A DNA stretch of 64,000 nucleotides from Arenicola marina. Lineage: Eukaryota; Annelida; Polychaeta; Arenicolidae. Location of the stretch: assembly GCA_964019135.1 (NCBI GenBank), contig OZ025258.1, forward strand, positions 12,927,771-12,991,770, in the 5' to 3' direction. Shown here piece after piece: positions 33,030-46,500 of the stretch. Made by a program: the position numbers and the translations under genes. Position 1 is the stretch's first letter. Every line of letters begins with the position of its first letter. The notes under the pieces are model-generated. The model had not been told where the DNA came from and did no database searches. It was given only the letters and a program-made list of their open reading frames with translations.

Positions 33030-33860
33030 GTATGCCAGCTAAGACCTACGACACCACAAACGCATGTTTGTAGTGAACCCCAGCGTGTGAAACAAACTTT
33101 AAGTTGTTTAAGACCGACCGGTCTTTTAAGGTCGCAAGTACACTCGACCGGCGGTGGTATCACTAGACCGCATATGGGCATGCAGAGTGAAGATCGCCCT
33201 CTCCCCTGACACATACACACAACAGATAACTGAAGTCGTTCTCTGCAATATGGAGGCAAACAATTGTGAATTGACAAACATTATCTCTTGATTTTGTTAG
33301 TCACTTTCGACCTTTTCTTTTCTACAATCAACAGTCGGCTTTAGGGCCTTCGGAGGCTTGCCTCCATTCATAAAGCCCCACTCACTGTGTGAGAGGATAA
33401 TCGACATATGGCAAATGATGCGAATAGCATGTCCGCACTGTGTGTAGTTTCAATGGTTGTATACTGCCAATTACAACCAGTCTAACCTGTCCTTGCGCGC
33501 GTGGGCGTCTCTACTCAGCAGGCCAAGTGCTTGTGCTCATGATTCTCTATATATATTGCTACATACCGGGAAGGCAAATACTCATCAGTATTCATATTCA
33601 TGAAGAAGGGAAAGTCGGGTTCATTGTCAGAGATGCAATACAATATAGTTTGCAAAGGTCTAAGCAGCTCGCTCATGCACTCGATTTATTGATAAAAATT
33701 ATATAATGGTATTACTGAAACAATGTACCCAATAGAGCTTTCGGAGCGGCAAAATAGTTAAAAGCCGACCGCTCCAGTGTCTCGGCATTAACACTCGACC
33801 GACCAGCAAAATACTTGACTCGATCCGCCGGACGAGCGTTAGTGTCGTACACTGGAACCC
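33030..33860. repeat. Dispersed 'gaccg' palindrome repeats, copy 2 and relatives
   Basis: 33660-33860 matches 20340-20535 (gcagctcgctca, ctccagtgtctcggcattaa, cactcgaccgaccag). At 33110-33165 another cluster (agaccgaccggtctttt, cactcgaccggcgg) is related. No protein-coding content is visible. Confidence 0.55.
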
Positions 33861-34839
33861 CCACACCATAAAATGGAACCCCTATTTTGGTCCATCTCCC
33901 CCACCCTCCCTGGTCGTAAGAAGAGTTTCAAACCCAAAGTGGATCCCCCTTCTCATATTATCATATTCTTGTATACGCCCCAGCTTGTGACCCCAATATG
34001 ATTGTTTGCTGCATGGATCCGCCCCTGTACAGGTATAAGGGGCTAACATATAGCTAACTTATGGTTAGTCTAATGAATAACTCCTAATAACTATCAATAC
34101 CACCATTGATTCCTGACAATGCAGACACGGGTGCGTGGGAGAAATCCATTTCCACTGCACAGTTGAGTGTCTAAAGAGCCCATATCCTAAACCGCAAGTG
34201 CCGTACATAACAAGCATTTGCGGCGAGTTTACTTAGATAAATATTTACGTCATGGAAAGGTGTCATATATATATAAATACGTGTGTATAAATATATATGT
34301 AAATAAATAATAAAATACAGCAAAGAACAAAACGATCTTGTTATAAGCTATAGAATGATATACTATTCATATATGTAAATATATATCTACATGTTTTATG
34401 TTGTTGGTAATTGGTCAAGGGTCCAAGATAAAATAGTCGATTATCTTCTACAGAACACCAAAACGCACGCCAATAAAATGCCACATACATACCTTATGTA
34501 AACGTCTATATTAATCCTTGGTGCAATGGCAATATGACTGTGTGACCAGCTAGCAACTTCCCGTATGGACAGTACACACCTCACTGACTCGCTGCTCGCC
34601 TGATTATTGAGTCACGTGATGACTTGAGGCCATGGCCGGCTTGCCGTGCCGAAGTGGCTGGTTGTCACACTGGCTCTTTGTCCTCAAGGCTCAGCCATCC
34701 ATTGTGAAGTGCGGGGCCACTCTGGTGCAACCAGGAGGGAGGGTCTTTCCGCTGCGGCGCTGCCAGCGGAGCTGGGCTTTCGACGCTTAATGAGCGAATA
34801 TAAAACTGTAGACCGCTGTCTCCGTCTCTCTCGGCTTGT
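33861..34839. other. Non-coding stretch
   Basis: No gene is recognised. A/T-rich simple sequence ('atatatatataaat') at 34268-34400. Confidence 0.45.
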
Positions 34840-35412
34840 CTCCGGTCTTCTCTCCCTTCCTGACTCTCTGTCACTGGTTTTGTCTCCCTTTTCCGCCTGT
34901 CTGTCTCTGGTTTTGTCTCCCTTCCTGCCTGTTTGTCTGGTTTTGTCTCCATACCTGCCTGTCTGTCTCTGGTTTTGTCTCCTTTCCTGCGTGTTTATCT
35001 TGTTTTGTCCCCCTTCCTGCCTGTCTGTCTCTGGCTTTGTCTCCCTTTCTGCCTGTTTATGTGGTTTTGTCTCCCTTCCTACCTGTCTGTCTCTGGTTTT
35101 GTCTCCCTTCCTGCCTGTTTATCTGGTTTTGTCTCCCTTCCTGCCTGTCTGTCTCTGGCTTTGTCTCCCTTCCTGCCTGTTTGTGTGGTTTTGTCTCCCT
35201 TCCTGACCTTCTGTCTCTGGTTTTGTCTCCCCTTTCCGCCTGTCTGTCTCTGGTTTTTTCTCCCTTCCTGCCTGTTTGTCTGGTTTTGTCTCCCTACCTG
35301 CCTATCTGTCTCTGGTTTTGTCTCCCTGCCTGCCTGTCTGTCTCTGGTTTTGCCTCCCTTCCTGCCTGTTTATCTGGTTTTGTCCCCCTTCCTGCCTGTC
35401 TGGGGGGGGGGG
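34840..35412 (+). repeat. Pyrimidine-rich minisatellite of about 30-32-bp units, ending in a 14-base G run
   Basis: Alternating units built on 'ggttttgtctcccttcctgc' followed by 'ctgtctgtctct' or 'ctgtttatct'. The strand is almost purely C and T with G spacers. All plus frames are open, giving meaningless Cys/Leu/Pro/Phe-rich translations. Confidence 0.9.
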
Positions 35413-38400
35413 GGGCAGGGTATCTACACGGCCATACAGTGACATATGCTATGTGTATTCCACGTCTGATGCCTTTGCATTCACTCTACGCACCGTTTCT
35501 ATCGATATCCTGACACTTATCATCACTTATTTACTGGGCTGCCGCGCTCTATGGATGCGTCCTATAAATGTTTTCGGCCTGCTTCGGGTTTGCCCTCAAA
35601 CGTATAAGTTATATATGATTTGTACGAAAGAACGGTTACTGACGCAGTAATGGTCCCTTTTACTGTCACATCGACAGTTTATCTACAGTTATCTATAGCA
35701 ATATTTTCTCTCAACATCTGACCCACTAAAGGTTTATTTCATATCTAATGCTTATATGAAATATAATAATATATTTAATCATTAGTGCAGTCAATGTTTG
35801 GCGATCAATAACTGGCTACTGTATTGTCTTATGATGATAGCTATATACAGTAATAATTTCATCAGGAATCCAGCGTCGAAGAATTATGACTTCTGTGACT
35901 ATGGATGGATTCTGTGACTATGGATTCAATATATGGATTCCATGTTGTAATTGTACTTGTGACGGCCGGGTTTGGGATCCAACCTTCACCGAACGAACCG
36001 TCTCCCATTATTCAATAATATTATCATTTGACGATCGAATAGCATGCTCGTTTTTTGTTTTTGTTTTATAGTGTCTGGTATACAGGTTTTAAAGGTATTC
36101 ACATACTGTATATCGTCTGCAAGTGAAGTTTATAGTCCCCCCCCCACCCCTTTAAATTCTGATTCCTTTAGTCTAAGGGTTGCACAAGAATGAGATGTAC
36201 GATAAACAGGAACAATATCACATTTTACCCGTGATATCATATGTTACAAGGAAAATACTTTAGAGCTTTGGGAGTGGATTACTTGGTTGGTGTGGATAGC
36301 CGCCAGATATTGGATAGTTCAAGTGCATTTACCAAGTCCAAGAGTTTGTGCCTTGTATTGGCTGACACGTCTTAATGGGAGTCTCCTCAACCGATGCCAA
36401 TGCGTTAGTTTCTTGTCAGTTCATTTCACTGTATTTGTTTATTGGCATGTTAAAATATATATATTTTTGATCTTTATCTTGGAGTTATTATTTCGTTTAT
36501 AGTTAATAGTATCAAGGTTAAAATTGTGAACAGGAATCCAATCTCGGCAGATGATGATTGACGCATTGTCGAAATTATTAACTAATCCTTTAGGTCTATC
36601 ATAAAAATCAGATCCGTCACTGTTTGGGTAATATATCGTAAAAGCTTACACATCGTGATATCTGAAATCCCGGGTCAATAATAGCATGAAAAATCTCACA
36701 TATAGTTTTCTTGGAAAAAAATATCGCGCAGCCCTTGCTTTCTGTCGAATTACAGCAAAATATGCATTCATTTTCCTAGTAATTTTTGTACAGACGTAAT
36801 TTGTCTAATGTAAACACCTTGGAAGCAATATATAGAAGACATACATGCGTTTATGTCTTGTAGATAAACCCCGTACATTCATACTGTGTACTTCACATGT
36901 CTTGGTCATTTATTAAGAATATGTAGCATTTCCATATATTTAATTAAGGCAAATTGAGACAAAGGGAAAAGAAAAGAGACACAGCGAAAAAACGTAAGAA
37001 AAAACGGAAGGGCACTGCAAAAGAGAGAATGTTATGGTGAGCTGAAACACCATAAAACTGCCTTCGATATCATTATCCAAACATACCTTTCGGCGTAATA
37101 TTTCCTTGGTAGATCCGACCACCATTTTGTCAGAATCCAAGATTGACAACCAGGTCGAATGGCATGTTAGTTCGCCCGTGCATTGAAGCGCGCTGAAGTC
37201 TGGTCTATTAGTATCAGTACCCACATTAATGCATCCTCGCTACATTCATTAAATTGTCAATACTGATGACCATGGACCCTGGTCATGCTCAGTCACGGCC
37301 CGATAGGCGAGATTAATGCCACATACACAGTAGCTATTGACCACGTGGTCGTGACGCCATTTGTACTGTGGCGTTGCATTGATCGCCCAAGCCAGCCATG
37401 TCCTCGCAGGGACTGGCAGGTATTACTTCCGGGAGCGTTAGTCACAGGGCACTAGATGAATTGGTCAAAACACGTGTCACACAGTTCGTGCTACAAACAA
37501 CGCAAGTGGGGATCCACAATTTTGTATATAAGGTCTGACAGGGCGTGGCGTGGCGGGGGTTGGGGTAATGGGGGGCGGGGTGATGTGAGGATGGGGGTGT
37601 ATTTAGGATGTGAGGTTCCTTCCCTCCGAAAGAAAGCGATGGTGCACTTTGGGTGCTACAAAACATGTATAGTGTGGTGAGGTAGGTAAGATGTATTTAA
37701 AGGGTTTCTCGGCAATTCTCCCGGGATTATGTCTTATCATTGTTTCAGCATAGCTCATGCAGGCCTCACATCTGCCATTTACAAAACAAATGGATGGATT
37801 GGGATCCCAAAAACCTTTCCCATAAGGATTTGGGATGTGGCAATTTTAACAGCCGAATACATGCCCGTCAGGTAATTGTATTAATTTATGAATATATTAG
37901 GTAGGCAACTCATGGTAAAGGGCAGGGTAGTCACTGGAGCGTGTTGCCTTTCACTTCCATATGATTCCGCTTCCAAAATATCCATATCTACTCATGACTC
38001 ATATTGGTATCATTATATATCTAGCGGGGGAGTTCAATCTGGGGGGAGACACGTGGATCGTGTGTCGACAACTGTGTGCAGCCGCATGACAGGATTCCGT
38101 CGACGATCTGCCAGCATCCCACGTTAACAGTCATTGGAGGATTTCCTAAAAGAAACGATGATACAGAATTTCGCCCTGCACAACATATGCATTAAAACTT
38201 CACAGCCGACCCGTGAGATGGATTTATTCTTCTGTGACAGGGAATAACGTTTTCCGCCATATGCCCTGCGGATAGGGCCAAAATCTATTTTAAACAGCTG
38301 CAACGATATATTCGACTGCCCAGCCGCGGGAGCGTAATATGTGATATGGTGCACAGCGGGTCGAGTGTACTCTCAGACAGTGCATGGAGTAAATATGTAA

Positions 38401-40447
38401 GAAATATATCGTACGTACAATGATATTGTTTGTAAAAATCGCAGCAGAAGAAGCTTTAGACAACATGTACCATGTAATGAGCCAATACACACAGAAATAA
38501 TAATGCAAGTTGTATGAAACCGTTTATTTCGATTACGAAAAACAATGTTCAGTAAAACCTACCGACAGCAAGCTCTCTGTGGGATTTGAAATTTGGTATA
38601 TGTAATAATTCCTATTGTTCATGCACGTCTTTTAAAGGGATATGCGCCTGTAAGCCAGCATTACTACGATTTGATATTTGGTAACTAGTACATTAGCTCT
38701 AAAATCGTGTAACCTGACCCAAACCGCCATTCAATAGACAAACAATCGTTGCCATAGTGACTTTTCGTTGTACTATCGAACATGACACAAAAGACACAAA
38801 TGAACTATGATTATTGATTTAAACCTGTAAACAGCCCGCCTGGCTGCACGAACCACGTTTTCTTCAAGTTATATATATGTATATATATCTATAGCACATA
38901 GCAAAATAGCGTACGATACAAAAGATTTGCGATTTGGGGCAAACTAAGTCAATTTGCTAGATTTTATCTTCTAATTTGCAAGATGTAACCAAAGAAGCAA
39001 AGCGATAAAGTTTTACGCTCAGCAACCATGTAATTAACATGAATTAGAATTCAAGTTATAGTAAAAGTAATAGCGCGAGTTTTGCAAGGTGTTATAGGCA
39101 TTTCATTGGCCCTTCATCACCTGTAGCAGCCCGCCAATTGTAATGCTTCGCGACCGCGAAACCTTCGTTTGAATAACATTGCATTGATGTGATAACATTA
39201 TATTCTTGTATATCATTATCTCCTATCAGCACACATTATGAGATGTACGACTCAGTCCTAACTCAAGCGTGAAGATGCCTGTTTGCCTAATTCTTGGTGG
39301 TATGATTCACAACACCAATAATATTTACTTAAATTTGGGCAATTGTAAACATGCATTGTTAACGATCTCCGTTAGCGATTACCGGGAACATCGTTTGTGC
39401 GTTAACAAGGCGTACGTAGTATTAATTAAGTAAAGATTATGACCAGGGTTGCTGACTGGTCTCTATCCAACATCAGCGGTATCTATTGTAGCGCTTCCGT
39501 GAATGTCAGTAAGGCCTACATGCGACATCGGTGGGGGTACGTAACACTGTGTGAAGCCAAGCGGTTACATGTCTCTGTGATCGCGCAGAAGATGGAAGTG
39601 CAGTACAGCCAGTCTTCACTTGGGCTAATAGAGACTGATTTACCGTCATATGTACATGTATGATTAGTGTCTTGCTGGTTGCACTGGCTATATATACAAA
39701 CTAGGCTATTCCCTGTTACATTCTTAATCGATCTTTAGCTCGCAAAAGTCATGGCTATCACACTGAACTGTCTTCATAATTTTTGGGGGGAATTATAAGT
39801 AGAATAACCTCCATTATCATTTATTTACATTAATACACAAAAACAAATCGCATGGCTTGTGAAAGACAGATCGCATGATCAGACCTCCATTCAGTATAAT
39901 CATCAGTATCCGTAGAAACTAATCAGATGCAGACACACCATACCTTAACTAATATACAAGGCTTGCGAAATTAATAACTGATTTGTTCTACACTACTTTT
40001 GAAATCATACCTTTTCGATGGCCACTTTCCGTTCAGATCGAACTACTGATAGCAGGACGCGAATACAAAAACGTGCCTTGTAAATATTGCGCAACACGAT
40101 GTTCATGTCACACTAAGTTGCACAATGACCATACGTCGCAACAGATTCAATAATTAGTGGATGCGAAAGAATTATCCGTGAAGTCCGACATTATATTATA
40201 GTATCTGGCAAGTGTGCAACATATGGTGACACATATTGTTTCGCGGAAACTACACAAGTACGCGACGATGAACACAATGAGCAATAAATTCTGCCGCACT
40301 ATCCATTAAAGGTAACTTTAACTGACGCCAGTGAAATAATCAGTAGCGTAGGTACACAATGCTGATTGGTTATTTGCAATGAATAACTATAGTGATAATA
40401 ATAATTATTATTATAAGTATTATTATTTTCATTATCTTCACTGATGT
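35413..40447. other. Long non-coding stretch between the two channel genes
   Basis: No exon with family character was found on either strand. The end nearest 40447 should contain the 3' UTR of the DEG/ENaC gene. A possible polyadenylation signal on that strand is the AATAAA at 39825-39820. Confidence 0.45.
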
Positions 40448-40590
40448 CTAAAACTTGCCGTGGACCGATGCCCCTTTCTTGTCCCTAAACAGATATGTTT
40501 TAATTATGTGCACGATGATGACGTCGAAGATCTCGAAGACTGTGATGACGCTAGCGCCGATGAAGAGCCCCATGGAACCACCTATGTCAC
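40448..40590 (-). CDS. DEG/ENaC last exon (TM2, selectivity filter, C-terminus)
   Basis: Acceptor tttgttccag. Encodes DIGGSMGLFIGAS and the TM2 helix, a short basic tail, and TAG at 40450-40448. Confidence 0.93.
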
Positions 40591-43500
40591 CTGGAACAAA
40601 GCCAAAGAACAGCATTACACCATGAGGGGTCTGAAAGGGGGGTGGGGGGGGGGGAGGGTGTCTAGTGTCGAATGTCGAATGTCGAGTGTCGATTTTTCAA
40701 AATCCTCAGCATCCAATTTGGATTTTTCACGACGTTCCGCCAGTGTCGCTATTTCGCTAAGTTCAGTGTCGTCTTTTCTCAAAAATCAGTGTCGATGTCG
40801 CTTTTTCAGATCCTCAGTGTCGCAATTTGGGTGCCGATGTCGCTTTTTCAGATCCTCAGTGTCGTAATTTGGGTGTCAATGTCGATTTCTCAAATATGCC
40901 TGTGTGGCGTGTCGCCATTTACCCCTTCCAGACCCCTACCATGAATTTGGTGTCAAATGAAAGGATTCTGGCGTCTTGAGCCACACATGGCCTAAACCGC
41001 GCCAGGAATATTTCGTATGATGGAGGAATGCTAAGTCAAATAATCCTCAGACTCCACGGTGGATAAATCCGCTAACTGCGCTCACCATCCTATCTGCCCA
41101 GCGTCACGACACACCACCCAACCTGTGCCATGTCAACAACCCACTCCGGTTTCTGAATGGTACCCTAAGAATAACCCACCCACCCACACCCAGTCTCACG
41201 AGACAATACCTTCGCCATTACTGTGGCTGGCGACCAGGTGTGCAGGTCAACGCAAAAGAAGCCATTTGTACTTATATCAGTCAAGCAGCAAGATTGACGG
41301 TAATATTACCGCAGCATGCCAGCCGCAATAGAAGGAGTAGGCGTCTGTGCGAGGTGATGTATGATTGAGAGGGTTCCACCGTTAGAGGCAAAACTCTTAT
41401 CCACTAAACTAACAATTAATTCAGGTCTACTTACTCCACAGATTGGTTTCATCGTAGGCGATTTGCTGGTCGATTTCCTCGTAGCTAAGCTCCTTCATAA
41501 AGACATCAACCTCCATGAAGTTTTGCCTGCCAACAACATTTATTAAAATATTGATATGGTGGTCATTTTAATATTCAAAAACTAAATGGTTTGGGTTGTT
41601 AGTTTTTAGCATAGTACAGACTTCGAATGGGGCAGTTTCAATTATATATACTTTCCTATATTAAAGCTGTAGCGTTGGCCACACTGGCAGGTTGCTGTGC
41701 CCAAATCCAATGTTATTTTAGCTATAAGCTATGATGTTTAGCTAATTGTTCACATTAAGATGCATTATGATTATATGTACCAAGTAGCAACTGTCCAAAA
41801 GTAAACTGATCACAATAAACATATCGCAGGCATTACAGCTTCAGCATAATATACAGCTTTGCGTTTCAAGAATGTCGAGATAAACAAATATTACATGCGG
41901 ATGGTCTTTCATACAAGCACCCCTACCTGAAAAAATCTTCATCGATCTCATTTTTCGCCGCGAAGTTTCGCAGCGAACGACTTATCTGGGTGAAGGCACT
42001 GAAGAAGGATTCCTCGCTTTGCCGCGAGAGGTCGGGATCAACGTGAGATTGCAAATCCATGAAGAAGGTCTTAATCTCGTTCATCTTCTCGTCGGCGTCG
42101 GTGCCGATGAGATCTCCATTCATCCACACGTTAAGTTTGTCCAGGTTTTGACTGACGTAGGTGTCGTTTAGCGACCAATGGTTGGCCTCGTTCACCATAT
42201 AGCGGAAAATGACGATTAATGTCTCGTTTCCGGTTTTCACGGCTCTGTGGATGTCGCCATGAAGCTGGGGGAATACAAATGTAAAAAACACACGGTATAC
42301 TCTTGGGCCAATATCGTAAATATACAGTGTCACAGATTCCAGGAGTAAGGAATCACATTTGGTACAACTACGTTGGGTGCTCCTTAGTAGTTTTGCTACT
42401 TGTTTGTAGTTGATTAGTATTTCCTCCATTAGTTTGTAATTATTTAGTTTTTACTTTCTTAGCTTTTAGTTTATGTACTAGTTTGCTGTTCATTCGTAGT
42501 GTATCTGTTAGGTCGTAGTTCATCAGTTACTATAGTTCTGATGTAAGGTCCGCAGTAGTTTATAGTTTGTAAGGTCCGCAGTAGTTTATAGTGCTTTAGT
42601 ATTGTATCTGTTGGTTCGTAGTCCGTTAGTAGTTCCTTAGTTTCTCTGTTTTTTTTTTGGTATTTACTTAATAGTTGCTTTATAATTATATGATGAGGTA
42701 TCTGTCTAACCTGTTTAATGGGAAATGCACTAATCTATAAATTGACAATGTCCTTGCCAGTGGCTTACCGCTTCAGGCTGGCAACGCATGACAGCAGATA
42801 TGAACCAAATATGAAGTTTATGTACAAAGTGCCTACATAATACAGATAACGAGTATGATGTATAAATATACGAAGCCATAGGGTGGTCATCCACGGAATT
42901 CAGCGCACAATCATGGATTAAAAAGATTCTACGTACACCCAATGTGTTCTTAAACTGATCATACCAAAAAAGTTCGAAATGAAACCTCTGCCAGCAAGAA
43001 AGGTGACAGGTTACCTGGGCATAGAAAGGCGTCAGAGTCGTCTCCTGCAAAAACGACTGCCACATGGAAACAAAGGCATAACGCAGTTGCGTTAGGAGCA
43101 AGTTAATCTCGCGAGAACGAGACCTCAAGAGCGAGAAGAAGGCTTTCAGCTGGTTAATGCTGTCCTCCATGTCCTCCGACATCACAATCTCCGCCAGTTG
43201 GGACTTCTTCTGGGTGGAATCGGAGAGGTAACCCTCACAGCGCGACCTGAAGTATTTGACGTAATGCCATCGCTCGTCGGCTACGCGAAAAGAATCGATA
43301 AAGTCCGTGAGGAATAGTTTGAGTTCGGTATTCTTTTCCGCGAGAGCCTCGCGCCGTTCCGTGAATTCGTCGACGATGGCATCGGTGAGCTCAATAGGTT
43401 TGTAGGCGACTCGGTCCTGCATGACGAATTTATAGTACAGGTAGCTTCGCGCGGCCGCCTCAAAGCGCTCCGTGGCCTGGTCGAGAGCTTCCGGCTCGTA

Positions 43501-46500
43501 AGTGTGATTGTAAAACGCCTCTTGCATGATGCCATTCAAGCCATCCAGCGCGGCGATGTACTGGTTCAACCGTAGCTTCAACTTGACGCCGTACTTGTGC
43601 AATTGGTCGTCGTCATTCTTGACAATGCCTGGCGTGACGTAGGACGCGTCGTAGTGACGTTGTGGCGACGCCCTGTATGTCAACAGCGGCTCGGCGTTAA
43701 GGTACGCGTTGTAGACGGTCGTAACGTTGTCCAGCGCTCGCAGCGCCACCACACGGCGCTGATAGAGTTGGGAATCGGCCTGCACGAAGAGGGAGCTTCT
43801 GAAACTGGCGTCCTCACTCTCGTTGGCTATCCGCCCCATAACTCGCTTCAGGTATGACGTCAGTTCCTGGTAGTTGCTGGCGACGAAGGCGAACGTCCTC
43901 TCATCCATGACGTCCCAACCGCGCACGAAATTATGCTCGGCCACGTATTTTAATTTATCGACGCCCCATTTCCGGTGAAAATTAGCCCTCTCCTTCATCT
44001 CGTCCAGTGCCGTCTTCAGGTTATCTGAGATGTGTTGGATTCCCGCCGTATACCGATCGAAGAGATGACTGGAAAGGGTGAAGCACGTCTCACTCAGCCG
44101 TTCAACCATGGCTGTGTCCTCCTGCACGATGAGTTCATCCATACGCTGCATCGTCTCGCGGCCGGTCGTAAAGCGCATGCGCAGTGCGTCGATACTGCCG
44201 CTGCGCATGAACAGGTCGGTGTCGTGGTTAGAAATGGCGGCGTAGGTGATGGTAGCATCAAATATGGTGCGTTGGCACGGGATGGAACAGTTACATGGCT
44301 CTTTCAGCTGATTGAACTCCTCTAAAAAATAAAGCAAATGACAACAACACGATGAATGTTATAAAGCTATATATGAGTCAAAGTACATTGTGGTTCTGTA
44401 TTCATCGCGAATAACTTTGAAAGAAACGCAAAGATGTATAGCGTAAACACAATTGTTTCATATTGTTCATCTTCTTTAATTTTAGAGGATATCCTGCTCA
44501 ATGGCATCCTGTTCAGGGATAATTCTTAAAACAAATGATGTCGAAATGAGAAAATAGTTATGATCTAACGAGGTAGCAATGATACAGACCTAAGGAGGTA
44601 GCAATTATACAGACCTGTGGCGGAGAGAAAACAGCCTTGGTACTCCGCCAGAGTGCACACTGACGGCTCCCCTAAAAGTGTGAGAAGCAACCACAAATCA
44701 ACTACCGCAACATACAGCTATTTTCCCACAGTTGTCTTTTAATAAGAAACTACGTAGGCATATTTAGGTCATATTGGCATACATGTACATATATAAAGTA
44801 CAATAAATAAAACGGCATCTAGCTGGTAAGGAAATTGAGAAGGTATAAGACAACTAATGGACCAGATGGATACACAGTTGGGTTGGACCAATATTCGTTG
44901 TATGCTATTTCCGCACCTTAATAAATCCTTAATAAGATTATATATATGTTAATAATTAAGCTTATACCGATTAAGCAAAGAAGAAATGTATAATATGGAA
45001 ACGTTGATGAAGTGATGCAGTGACGTGCCTTTACATTTCACCCAAGGCACTCAGGAGGTCAGACTTGCAAGTACAGAAGTCTGCATAGATGATTTTAAAT
45101 GTATCGGCATATTGCGACCACGAGGATTCCCGGCAATGAAACGAATAGTCGCTACCACAACCCAAGTGTGGACCGTCATAAGGCAACCGTCAAGGGTTTG
45201 AGAAGTTTGCACGGCCGCCATTGCCTGAGACTGGCTGTGTGTTTATCATGGTGCCATTTTGTCGATGAAAGGACATTACAGTACTAAAACCCGGCGATTG
45301 AGTCCATTATGATGCTCACGCATTTACTAGAATACTATCGCTCATATTGTGCCATACACATACCATCCCATAGTGCTGTACAGTCACTACGGGATCTGGT
45401 CGAGACCTCACGAGACGGATACTTATGCTCTACATTAATGCTATACTGAGCATCAACGGCCTGCACCTGCCGCCTACCTTCCGGTTGTTTGCCTTCACTT
45501 CACGCACAAAATCGGCTAAAGCTGCCCTTGGAGGCACAACTAACCACCGAATTTAATGCGCATATCAGAATTAAATCGATCAGAGTAGGTTTACGTAATA
45601 AATGAGTGGCTAGACAATTGATAAACCAGAATGCGGCTGTTTCATGAGTGACTGTCAGTGTCAGGCGAGCTACTCTGCTGCGTGGGATTTACCATGTTGT
45701 ATGACGTAATAATCATGAGTCGCATGTCTGTACGCGGTATCTATGGTTAGGTAACAACGCTCCTTATATGGACTGAGCAGGCGAGGACAATGGTGTTCCA
45801 TTTGTCGCAGAAATGTAAACATCGATGATTTGCCTCCAAATACAACGCTTCCCACGATCTCATTGAACGGACCACATGCATGTTAGAGAGATAAATATCT
45901 TACCTCTAACTATATTGCGATTTGATGGTTAGGAATGCCTGGACCAGAGCACATAAAAAAAATTGTTTGACATCCACTCGATTTCTCACACACAAACCGC
46001 GCAGCCAGCTGGTTCCCAACACTCAAACGTTGATTACAATGAGTGCGCCCGCGTTCTAAGAGCACGTGTTTTTTATGGTCCCCAAAGGACCTAAACCGGA
46101 AATAGAACCCGCGAGAACTGTACAGCCCTATTGCGCACAGGACCATATATTATTCCATTGATCATACTCTCCTTATAACTTGTCTCTTGTTGCATATATA
46201 TTACTTTGTCCATGCTGTTTCCATGCCGGCCCACTACTCATTTTTAAATACTTCAGCCGAAACAAAACCTACTTCATACTTAGCTTTTTTAGTTGTGTTA
46301 TTAATCCCGCGGAAACCGCTCTTAGTCGACCCAGAGGTGAATAGGTGGCGAATCGCGCCAAAAAAAATGTAAGCCTATGTATATATATATATATATATAT
46401 ATATCCCCTGGACTCTGCAACCCCAAGCCTGACGCGTGCAGCTGGCGGACGCACTCACCGCTAGCGTTGGCTGACATGTACACGTCGCGACAGCCACAGC

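Noticed and set aside
33030..33277. Cys-rich reverse-strand frame (124 codons) at 32903-33277 as a secreted peptide
   Set aside because: It overlaps a dispersed repeat, has no signal peptide at its start, and shows no conserved cysteine spacing.
34836..35513. Long Cys/Leu/Pro/Phe frames of 169-225 codons as membrane proteins
   Set aside because: All plus frames are open because the DNA is a pyrimidine minisatellite; there is no domain or splice structure.
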